The notes under the pieces were generated by a model. It was not told where the DNA came from. It did no database searches and worked only from the letters and a program-made list of their open reading frames with translations. A DNA stretch of 64,000 nucleotides from Phormidium tanganyikae FI6-MK23. Its GTDB lineage: Bacteria > Cyanobacteriota > Cyanobacteriia > Leptolyngbyales > Leptolyngbyaceae. Both the position numbers and the translations under genes were made by a program. How positions within the stretch are numbered: position 1 is the stretch's first letter; the number at the start of each line of letters is the position of its first letter. Positions 16,964-24,114 of the stretch are shown here, in pieces. The stretch spans positions 28,394-92,393 of the forward strand of contig JAHHHU010000019.1 in NCBI GenBank assembly GCA_019359175.1, in the 5' to 3' direction.

Positions 16964-18007
16964 ATGGTTACGACCTTAGATGATACTAAGCGGATGATGA
17001 TCGGAGAACGGTTAGCCGATCTCAAAGCATTTCAAAGCTTAATTCTTTCAAATGATCAGAAACTCATTGAAGCTTGCCCTTATGATGATGTCCGCGATCA
17101 CTTGCAAAATATGCTCGAAGATGACCAAAAGAACCTAGGCATCATCGAAACCGTGGTTGTTCAATATGGCATTCAAAGCGAACCGAGTGCGGCAACTAAC
17201 ATCTTCATTCAGAGCTTTGAGCAAATGATGCAGGGCGATGATTTTACCTACTATCAAAAACTGATTCACCATGAACTGATGAAGCATGGGCAAGCAATGA
17301 GCGGCATCACGATCCACAAAGCAGCACAGAAAGTTGGAGCTGATATCGAAGTCGCGATCGCGCCGCTCAACACGGTGAACTTTGAAGGTCGCGCTCACCA
17401 AGAACAACTCAAAGGTATTCTTGAACAAGTTGGCGTGCGGGAAATGACCGGAATGGATGCGGATCAAGGTCTTTGGGCGCGGGTGCAAGATGCAGTCGCA
17501 GCGTTATCGGGAGTAGCGGGTAGTGTGATTACCCAAAATACTGATAAACAAGACATGAACATCCAAACGCTTATCCGGTTGGATCACAATAAAGTGAATA
17601 CTATCTTTACGGAGATTGGAGCAACGAAAGATCCGCAGAAGCTGCAAGAGTACTTCGGTCAACTCTACAAAGATCTTCTCGTACACGCTCAAGCAGAGGA
17701 AGAAGTTGTCTATCCGAGAGTTCGATCGTTCTATGGCGATGACAACACTCAGGAGCTTTACGATGAGCAAGCTGAATGGCGACCACTGCTAGATGAAATC
17801 AAATCAATCGATCCGGCATCATCAACTGATCTGTTCCGCTCTAAAATCAAACACCTGATGGAACAAATGGGTGATCACATCCGCCAAGAAGAAAGCACCA
17901 TGTTTTCTTCGATCGACGAAAACTGTAGCACTGAACAGAAAGAGCAAATGGCGACGGAGTTCAAAGCGGTGAAGACACGAGTGCAACAAGAGATGTCATC
18001 AATGTAG
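16964..18007 (+). CDS. Hemerythrin HHE-domain protein with N-terminal helical domain
   Basis: A 347-residue helical protein. The C-terminal half (about residues 205-340) is an HHE cation-binding domain: 'LIRLDHNKVNTIF', 'LLVHAQAEEEVVYPRV' and 'MGDHIRQEESTMF' supply the His/Glu ligands of a diiron centre. Where many family members have a further His in the third helix the sequence reads 'YDEQAEWRPLLDEI', so this ligand is replaced by Trp. The N-terminal half (about 10-145) is a separate helical bundle with 'LIHHELMKHGQAMSG'. The ATG at 16964 follows TAGGAG at a suitable distance; an upstream in-frame start at 16907 is less likely. Role in oxygen, NO or iron sensing is inference. Confidence 0.87.
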   Translation: MVTTLDDTKRMMIGERLADLKAFQSLILSNDQKLIEACPYDDVRDHLQNMLEDDQKNLGIIETVVVQYGIQSEPSAATNIFIQSFEQMMQGDDFTYYQKLIHHELMKHGQAMSGITIHKAAQKVGADIEVAIAPLNTVNFEGRAHQEQLKGILEQVGVREMTGMDADQGLWARVQDAVAALSGVAGSVITQNTDKQDMNIQTLIRLDHNKVNTIFTEIGATKDPQKLQEYFGQLYKDLLVHAQAEEEVVYPRVRSFYGDDNTQELYDEQAEWRPLLDEIKSIDPASSTDLFRSKIKHLMEQMGDHIRQEESTMFSSIDENCSTEQKEQMATEFKAVKTRVQQEMSSM

Positions 18008-18041
18008 TAGTCATAAGAGTTGGGGGCTGACTCTTGACCTT

Positions 18042-18203
18042 CGTTTAGGTCGGCTTCTGCCCCCTAAATCCCCCAAATTTGGGGGACTTTGAAAATAGAA
18101 AGTTTCTTGCGGTTCTAGAATTTTCTCTACTCAAAGTCCCCCAGAATGGGGGATTTAGGGGGCGAAGATCTCAGCAACAACAGATCAAAAAGCTTGTGTG
18201 TAC
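18042..18203. repeat. MITE-like interspersed repeat, copy B (inverted relative to copy A)
   Basis: Reading from 18042, CGTTTAGGTCGGCTTCTGCC is the reverse complement of the right end of copy A. The internal CCCCCTAAATCCCCC and GGGGGATTTAGGGGG arms follow, and the far flank (GAAGATCT...AACAGATC...TGTGTGTAC, ending at 18203) matches the left flank of copy A with scattered changes. Homology is lost beyond CGTTTAGG on one side. Confidence 0.85.
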
Positions 18204-18287
18204 TCGCTCGAATCGACAACTAATGCAGACTTACAGCCATTGATCGTCCAAGATTTCTCTGAAAACAGGAAGCTTTGACGATTGGAG

Positions 18288-18389
18288 CACGATCGTTCCA
18301 TCTCCAAACACGATCGTTCCACTTCCAAGCACGATCGTTTCATCTCCAAGCACGGTCGGGTCGTTCCACCTCCAAACACGATCGCTTCT
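18288..18389. repeat. Tandem repeat, ~21-bp unit, about 4.5 copies
   Basis: Units based on CACGATCGTTCCATCTCCAAA start at 18288, 18309, 18330, 18351 (with a 5-bp insertion) and 18377 (partial). Read on the minus strand they give a heptad-like peptide (CLEMERS/CLEVERS) inside a 79-codon open frame, 18185-18424. That frame is probably an artefact of the repeat, since it has no other protein-like character. Confidence 0.85.
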
Positions 18390-18558
18390 AAAAAAACCTG
18401 CGGATTTCCCTTTCTTATGAGCAATGTTCTAAAAATCTTCTAGAACTTTCACCGATCGAAGCCTTCACATTCAGCAATAATAGATTAATAGTTATTAAAC
18501 TTCGCTTTCGTTCCTTTTTAAACTTGCGGCGATCGCTCTTGCTGATTAGGAGTTCTCT

Positions 18559-19728
18559 GTGAAACTGAAACCACTGATGAAACCTGCTGGTGCGCGGGCA
18601 GTGCTGATTGGATCAGCGATCGCTCTCGCTGTAACGGGGTTCGGCATTTTCTCATATTCGATCTTTCGCCCTAGTTCGCAGTCTTCTTCCGCCCAAACTC
18701 CCACCCCTCAGCCTGATCAAGTCGATACTGTCAGCGCATTAGGACGACTAGAACCAGAAGGCGGCGTGATCAAAGTATCGGCTCCGACCGCTTCGGCAGC
18801 AGGCGGATTTGGCGGATCGCGAGTCCAGCGAGTTTTAGTCAAAGAAGGCGCGAAAGTTAAGGCAAATCAGCCGCTAGCCGTGCTGGATACCTATGACACC
18901 TTACTTGCTTCCGCAATGCAGGCAGAAGCACAGGTCAAAGAAGCCGAATCGCGTTTAGCGCAAGTGCAAGCGGGCGCAAAACAGGGAGACATTAACGCTC
19001 AACGCGCAACCGTTTTGCGGGCACAAGCAGAACTGCCGAAAGCCGAAGCCGAATTTTTCAAAGTCGATGCCGAGTATCAAAAAGCAAAGCGAGACTACGA
19101 TCGCTTTTCCATGCTCTACAAGCAAGGCGCAGTGAACGATTTAGAAGTGAGTAACCGCAAGCTCACTTTAGACACGACCGAAAAGCAACGCCAGCAAGCC
19201 ACTCAAGCCGTCGAACAAGCGCGACTCGAACTCGAAGGCGCAAAACAGACTTTGAGCAGCGTCGCAGAAGTTCGCCCCACCGACATTCAGCAAGCGCAAG
19301 CAACTGTCCAAGTGGCGATGGCAAATTTTCAGCGATCGAAAGCAGATTTGGATAAAGCAATCGTGCGTGCCCCGTCCGATGGTCAAGTGCTGAAAATCCA
19401 CGCTGAACCGGGGGAAGTCGTGGGGAATGATGGCGTGATCGATTTGGGTCGCACGAATCAAATGTATGTGGTGGCGGAGATCGATGAGACTTCGATCAAT
19501 CGCGTCAAAGCGGGACAGCGTGCCAAAATTACAGGATTCGCGTTTCCAGGAGAAATGACGGGAACCGTCGATCGAGTCGGCTTACAAATTCGTAAAAACG
19601 AAGTTCTCAATACCGATCCGGTCGATAAAACTGATACGCGCGTGGTGGAAGTCAAGATTCGCTTGGACAATAGCGAACCTGTCGCGGGCTTAACCAACTT
19701 GCAAGTCAAAGTCGCAATCGCACCGTAA
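18559..19728 (+). CDS. devB: DevB-type membrane fusion protein of an ABC exporter
   Basis: A 389-residue HlyD-family periplasmic adaptor. Residues ~13-35 form the inner-membrane anchor; 'VSALGRLEPEGGVIKVSAP' opens the lipoyl/barrel-sandwich part, a long Ala/Gln/Glu-rich coiled coil spans ~110-240, and 'AIVRAPSDGQVLKIHAEPGE' closes the lipoyl domain. The start is GTG at 18559, with TAGGAG 6-11 bp upstream. It is first of a devBCA operon (15 bp to devC). In heterocyst formers DevBCA-TolC exports glycolipids; in other cyanobacteria homologues export unidentified lipids or stress products, so the substrate here is open. Confidence 0.93.
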   Translation: MKLKPLMKPAGARAVLIGSAIALAVTGFGIFSYSIFRPSSQSSSAQTPTPQPDQVDTVSALGRLEPEGGVIKVSAPTASAAGGFGGSRVQRVLVKEGAKVKANQPLAVLDTYDTLLASAMQAEAQVKEAESRLAQVQAGAKQGDINAQRATVLRAQAELPKAEAEFFKVDAEYQKAKRDYDRFSMLYKQGAVNDLEVSNRKLTLDTTEKQRQQATQAVEQARLELEGAKQTLSSVAEVRPTDIQQAQATVQVAMANFQRSKADLDKAIVRAPSDGQVLKIHAEPGEVVGNDGVIDLGRTNQMYVVAEIDETSINRVKAGQRAKITGFAFPGEMTGTVDRVGLQIRKNEVLNTDPVDKTDTRVVEVKIRLDNSEPVAGLTNLQVKVAIAP

Positions 19729-19743
19729 AGAAGGGAGTTCTTC

Positions 19744-20979
19744 ATGTTTGCAATTCCCCTCGCTTGGTTACAACTAAAGCGCGAGAAAGTCCGACTTCTC
19801 GTGGCGCTTGCTGGCATCGGATTTGCAGTGATCTTGATGTTTCTGCAATTGGGCTTTCAAGATGCGCTGTTTGATAGTGCAATCACGCTGCACCGCAATA
19901 TCGAAGGCGACATTTTTCTAATCAGTCCACAATCGACTTCATTGATTTCGATGAAAAGCTTTCCAGAACGGCGATTGTATCAGTCGTTGGGATTTGGCGG
20001 AGTGAAATCGATTAGCCCGATTTATATTGGGTTTGGAATTTGGAAGAATCCTTTTTGGCAGGGGCCGCCCGCACCGCAAACCCGCAGTATTTTAGTGATT
20101 GGCACGAATCCGGGCGATGATATTTTTGCGATTCCGGGCGTATCGGAGAATCGATCGAAGATTCGACTCACGGATGTCGTTCTATTTGATAGTGCGTCTC
20201 GTTCTGAGTTCGGCCCCGTTTCGGAGAAATTCAAGGCGCTGGGTGCTTCTGATCCGACGATTCGCACTGAAGTTGAGTCTCGACGGATTGAAGTTGGTGG
20301 ATTGTTTCGATTGGGGGCTTCGTTTGGAGCCGATGGCAACTTAATTACGAGCGATCTGAACTTTCGCCGCATTTTTACCAGTCGCGATCCCGCTCAGATT
20401 GATATCGGAGTGATCAAGCTCGAGCCCAGCATGAATCTAGATGCAGCTTTGGAGCGGTTCAAGAATCTTCCCGGTGAACGGAGAGTCGATCCGAAGAAAA
20501 AATCGGAAGAAACAAAAGAAGATTTTGTGGTTGGGGATGTGCGCGTGATGTCAAAAGCGGCATTCGTGGCATTTGAGCAGAACTACTGGAAAGAAAGTAC
20601 TGCGATCGGGTTTATTTTTACATTGGGAGCCGCGATCGGATTTGTAGTTGGAACAGTGATCGTTTACCAAATCCTCTATACGGATGTTGCGGATCACTTG
20701 GCGGAGTATGCAACGCTAAAAGCAATGGGATATAAGAATCGCTACTTGCTATCTGTTGTGTTTCAAGAAGCGCTCATTCTATCGGTAATGGGGTATATCC
20801 CTGGTTATATCTTTTGTATTGGGCTTTACAATCTCACTCGCAATGCAACTTCTTTGCCGTTGGCGATGACCTTATCGAGAGGCATTGTTGTACTGTGTTT
20901 GACCGTTTTAATGTGTGTGATCTCTGGCACGATCGCAGTTCGCAAAGTTCAACAAGCTGATCCGGCTGACATCTTTTAA
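19744..20979 (+). CDS. devC: DevC-type ABC exporter permease
   Basis: A 411-residue MacB/FtsX-like permease. It starts 'FAIPLAWLQLKREKVRLLVALAGIGFAV' (helix 1), has a large periplasmic domain (~45-275), then three C-terminal helices beginning 'IGFIFTLGAAIGFVVGTVIVYQ' and including 'EYATLKAMGYKNRYLL', the coupling element typical of this superfamily. ATG at 19744 follows AAGGGAG. It lies 15 bp after devB and 2 bp before devA, so all three form one operon. Confidence 0.94.
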   Translation: MFAIPLAWLQLKREKVRLLVALAGIGFAVILMFLQLGFQDALFDSAITLHRNIEGDIFLISPQSTSLISMKSFPERRLYQSLGFGGVKSISPIYIGFGIWKNPFWQGPPAPQTRSILVIGTNPGDDIFAIPGVSENRSKIRLTDVVLFDSASRSEFGPVSEKFKALGASDPTIRTEVESRRIEVGGLFRLGASFGADGNLITSDLNFRRIFTSRDPAQIDIGVIKLEPSMNLDAALERFKNLPGERRVDPKKKSEETKEDFVVGDVRVMSKAAFVAFEQNYWKESTAIGFIFTLGAAIGFVVGTVIVYQILYTDVADHLAEYATLKAMGYKNRYLLSVVFQEALILSVMGYIPGYIFCIGLYNLTRNATSLPLAMTLSRGIVVLCLTVLMCVISGTIAVRKVQQADPADIF

Positions 20980-20981
20980 TC

Positions 20982-21680
20982 ATGACGAACGATTCCATCA
21001 TCGACATTCAGACTGTCAATCACTACTATGGTTCGGGACGATTGCGGAAGCAGATTTTATTTGAAGTCACAACGGCGATCGAGCCGGGTGAAGTCGTGAT
21101 TATGACCGGTCCTTCTGGTTCTGGAAAAACGACGCTCCTAACCTTAATTGGCGCACTGAGATCGACACAAGAAGGCAGCATGAAAGTCCTCGGACATCAG
21201 TTGATGAACGCCCCAGAACGCGAATTAGTCGAACTGCGGCGCAATATTGGCTACATCTTCCAAGCGCACAACTTACTCAATTCGCTAACGGCTCGACAGA
21301 ATGTACAAATGTCGATCGAGCTTCATTCAGAAATCCCGCAAACTCAGTCGCGCGAGATGGCAGAGTCGATGCTCTCAGCGGTAGGACTCGGTGAATGGGC
21401 GAATCAATATCCGAGTGAGCTATCCGGCGGGCAAAAACAGCGAGTCGCGATCGCGCGTGCGCTCGTATCCAATCCAAAAATCGTACTCGCAGACGAACCG
21501 ACCGCAGCCCTCGACAAAAAATCAGGTCGGGATGTCGTAGAAATTATGCAAAATCTGGCAAAGAAACGAGGAGCCGCGATTTTGCTTGTGACGCACGACA
21601 ATCGGATTTTAGACATTGCCGATCGCATTATCAATCTGGAAGATGGACGAATCACCTCGCTAGAAGTCTCGCCCGCATAG
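20982..21680 (+). CDS. devA: DevA-type ABC exporter ATPase
   Basis: A 232-residue ATP-binding subunit. Walker A 'GPSGSGKTTLLTLIGALRS' near residue 42, signature 'YPSELSGGQKQRVAIARAL' near 147, Walker B 'KIVLADEPTAALDKKSG' near 167 and the H-loop 'LLVTHDNRI' are all intact. It belongs to the MacB/LolD-like family and should energise DevC. The start is 2 bp after devC, and the gene converges on potC with a single base between stops. Confidence 0.95.
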   Translation: MTNDSIIDIQTVNHYYGSGRLRKQILFEVTTAIEPGEVVIMTGPSGSGKTTLLTLIGALRSTQEGSMKVLGHQLMNAPERELVELRRNIGYIFQAHNLLNSLTARQNVQMSIELHSEIPQTQSREMAESMLSAVGLGEWANQYPSELSGGQKQRVAIARALVSNPKIVLADEPTAALDKKSGRDVVEIMQNLAKKRGAAILLVTHDNRILDIADRIINLEDGRITSLEVSPA

Positions 21681-21681
21681 C

Positions 21682-22476
21682 TTACTGAAACCGTTTCTTC
21701 TCACTCTGATATCGAATCACTTCCGCAATCAGCGCGAAACTACCTGAGCCAATCATCAATACAACGCTGAGTGCATTCATATCCGGTCGCACACTGGTAC
21801 GAATCCGACTAAAAATCTCCATCGGTAAAGTCGTCACTCCACCCCCCGCTGTAAAACTCGAAATCAAAAAGTCATCCATGCTGAGAACAAACGCTAAGAG
21901 ACATCCTGAAACGATCGCAGGCGCTAACTGTGGCAGCAATACAAAAACTAATGATTGAAACGGAGTTGCACCTAAATCCAAAGCCGCTTCTTCCAAATGC
22001 GGATCGAGATTCGTTAGTCTCGTAGAAACAACTAGCGCAACATACGATAAGCAGAATACAACGTGAGCCGCTACGATCGTCCATAAACTTAATGGCACTG
22101 CGATCACTGCAAGAAACACTAAAGTTGCAACCGCGATCGCAATATCAGGAATGATCAATGGCAAATACGCTGCGCCTTGAAACAGCTTTTTGCCAAAGAA
22201 CTGATACCGAGAAAGCGCGATCGCCATCAATGTCCCAATCACTGCTGCAATTCCCGTCGCCAAACTTGCCACCAGCAAACTATCCCAAAGCGCAGATAAG
22301 ATCCGGCTATCTTGGAAAAATTTGACATACCAGGAAAAAGTGAAGCCTTTCCACTGAGCGCTATTCGGAGCTTCGTTAAAGCTATAAAACGTCAGAACCG
22401 CGATCGGCAAATACATAAAGCCAAACATCAGCGCTGTGAAAAAAGCGGAGTAGTGAATCTTAGATTGACTTTGCAT
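21682..22476 (-). CDS. potC: PotC-type ABC transporter permease (polyamine family)
   Basis: A 264-residue permease with six helices and the binding-protein-dependent transport motif 'EAALDLGATPFQSLVFVLLPQLAPAI' near residue 165, the EAA loop that contacts the ATPase. It begins with a short cytoplasmic segment then 'YSAFFTALMFGFMYLPIAVLTFYSFNEAP', typical of PotC/spermidine-putrescine permease II. It overlaps potB by 17 bp. Neither a PotA ATPase nor a PotD binding protein is next to it, so they must be encoded elsewhere or the pair is fed by another system. Confidence 0.9.
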   Translation of the reverse strand: MQSQSKIHYSAFFTALMFGFMYLPIAVLTFYSFNEAPNSAQWKGFTFSWYVKFFQDSRILSALWDSLLVASLATGIAAVIGTLMAIALSRYQFFGKKLFQGAAYLPLIIPDIAIAVATLVFLAVIAVPLSLWTIVAAHVVFCLSYVALVVSTRLTNLDPHLEEAALDLGATPFQSLVFVLLPQLAPAIVSGCLLAFVLSMDDFLISSFTAGGGVTTLPMEIFSRIRTSVRPDMNALSVVLMIGSGSFALIAEVIRYQSEKKRFQ

Positions 22477-23347
22477 CTTTATCCCCGTATTTGATCAACA
22501 GCACGATCGCGAAACTCACCACCAAAATCAAAATCATACTCAGCGCAGAACCATATCCCCAGTTCTGTGTTGCACCGAGGAACTGATCGTAAACTAATCG
22601 CGCGGCAGTCCGGCTGGATGTCCCACCGAGCAATTCTGGATTCACAAAATCACCCAATCCCGTGATGAAAACCAACAAGCTTCCGGCTGTGATCCCCGGT
22701 AGACATTGTGGAACCGTGATCTTCCAAAACGCTTGGGATGGCGTTGCACCTAAATCCGCTGCAGCTTCGAGCAATCGTCGATCGAGCTTTTCCAATGACG
22801 CATACAGAATCAACACCATGTAAGGTAATAAGCTGTAGGTCATACCAATCAACACTGCGATCGGTTGATTTAATAAATCCAATGCAGGTAAACCCACGCT
22901 AGTGAGAATGCTATTTAGCACGCCTGTTCTACGTAAAATACTAATCCAGGCATACGATCGCAGTAGCGAAGATGTCCACAGTGGCAACGTAAATCCAATC
23001 AGTAGTAAATTACGCCAGCGCTTCGGAGAAAAGAGCGCAATCCAATACGCAACCGGAAATCCTAAAACCAAACAAGAGAGCATCGTGCCTGAAGCGAAAA
23101 GCAGCGATCGCCAAATTACCAGAAAGCTTTCGGGTTGAAAAATGCGCCAGTAGTTATCGAGTCCCGACGGATTTACGACATCGCCGGGTTTGATATTCGG
23201 AACTAGACTAAGCTGGAAAATAATCAGCGTGGGGACAACCAGCAGCAGCAGCAACCAAAGCCCAGCCGGAGCCAGCATCAAAACGGGCTGCAACCAACGT
23301 GGGGAATTTTGGGCGATTGGGGGTTCTGAAATAGAGGGCGCTTTCAT
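22460..23347 (-). CDS. potB: PotB-type ABC transporter permease (polyamine family)
   Basis: A 295-residue permease, partner of PotC. Helix 1 is 'LAPAGLWLLLLLVVPTLIIFQLSL', and the EAA loop reads 'LLEAAADLGATPSQAFWKITVPQCLPGI' near residue 195. The C-terminal part 'GLGDFVNPELLGG' is strongly characteristic of the spermidine/putrescine PotB family. Start ATG at 23347. Its end overlaps the potC start, which implies translational coupling. Substrate specificity cannot be read from the permeases alone. Confidence 0.9.
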   Translation of the reverse strand: MKAPSISEPPIAQNSPRWLQPVLMLAPAGLWLLLLLVVPTLIIFQLSLVPNIKPGDVVNPSGLDNYWRIFQPESFLVIWRSLLFASGTMLSCLVLGFPVAYWIALFSPKRWRNLLLIGFTLPLWTSSLLRSYAWISILRRTGVLNSILTSVGLPALDLLNQPIAVLIGMTYSLLPYMVLILYASLEKLDRRLLEAAADLGATPSQAFWKITVPQCLPGITAGSLLVFITGLGDFVNPELLGGTSSRTAARLVYDQFLGATQNWGYGSALSMILILVVSFAIVLLIKYGDKDAKSI

Positions 23348-23429
23348 GAAGAAATCACGATGAGAATGGCTCTTCTATGAAGAATACCCATGATTTCTCA
23401 CCGTGGCACGAATTTTAAGGATGCCTGCG

Positions 23430-23876
23430 CTAACGACTCGATCGAGAAAGACGATCGCAGATTTTCTGGAGCGAATCAGCGGTCTGAACGGGCGATCGAG
23501 GTTGTGGGGTTTCCGTATCGGGCCAACCCGGAAGATCCGAGCAGGGGCATTCATAGGACGGCATTCCCACTGAGCGAGTCGGAACGGGCATCGCACACCG
23601 CGCACAATCACTAATTTCCCATTCTGAGGAGAGCAGTTCTTGAATCGTTTGGGTCGTGCCTTCGATATAGCAGTCGCCCGACTCCGGAGAACGCACCAAA
23701 TTCCAGCAGGCTTCAAATTCATCGCTGTAGCGATCGCCTGCGATGATCGATGCAGGTTTGAGGGCTTGCTGTCCGTTGTGCGTCATCAGTCGCTTTCCGA
23801 GCTGAAACCAGTAGGCGAGATATTGTCTAACTTGCTGTTCAGATGCCATAGGTTGTGCGCGATCGAATTGGGTCAC
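23430..23876 (-). CDS. Conserved hypothetical protein with Cys-rich centre
   Basis: A 148-residue protein of no recognised family. The N-terminal half contains 'QQVRQYLAYWFQLGKRLM' and 'AGDRYSDEFEACWNLV'; the middle has 'SDCARCAMPVPTRSVG' followed by 'YECPCSDLPGWP', i.e. CxxC and CxC spaced like a small metal-binding site; the tail is 'SLQKICDRLSRSSR'. The GTG at 23876 has AAGGGA about 8 bp upstream; an ATG at 23849 is the alternative. It lies 82 bp upstream of potB on the same strand. Confidence 0.65.
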   Translation of the reverse strand: MTQFDRAQPMASEQQVRQYLAYWFQLGKRLMTHNGQQALKPASIIAGDRYSDEFEACWNLVRSPESGDCYIEGTTQTIQELLSSEWEISDCARCAMPVPTRSVGMPSYECPCSDLPGWPDTETPQPRSPVQTADSLQKICDRLSRSSR

Positions 23877-23980
23877 TACAATATCCCTTGAGGTTAGAAC
23901 GAATGCGAAATCTCTGCCTCAATCTCACGGCAGGTAGATAAATACGTAGCCTTAACGCCAGTTCGACGAGTTCTCTCGCT

Positions 23981-24021
23981 CCGTTTCAGTCGGATTTTGG
24001 GGCAGAAGCCGACTGAAACGG
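23981..24021. repeat. Palindromic relative of the MITE-like repeat
   Basis: CCGTTTCAGTCGG (23981-23993) and CCGACTGAAACGG (24009-24021) are perfect 13-bp inverted arms around ATTTTGGGGCAGAAG. The outer arm and GGCAGAAGCCGAC match the right flank of repeat copies A and B (GGCAGAAGCCGACCTAAACGG). It lacks the CCCCCTAAAT core, so it is a shortened family member, in the 238-bp gap between the 148-residue protein and recJ. Confidence 0.75.
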
Positions 24022-24114
24022 ACCACTTCTATCGAACTCACGTAGCCTTAGCGTAGCGTGTGAGTCCTTGAGCAAATCTGAACGAAATCTATAGTTTCTC
24101 CGAATTCGCGATCG

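Noticed and set aside
18288..18389. Tandem units considered as a CRISPR array
   Set aside because: Units are adjacent with no unique spacers.
18185..18424. 79-codon frame on the minus strand with heptad repeats
   Set aside because: The repeat unit is a multiple of three bases, so it stays open by chance. No ribosome site or conserved ends were seen; kept only as a repeat.
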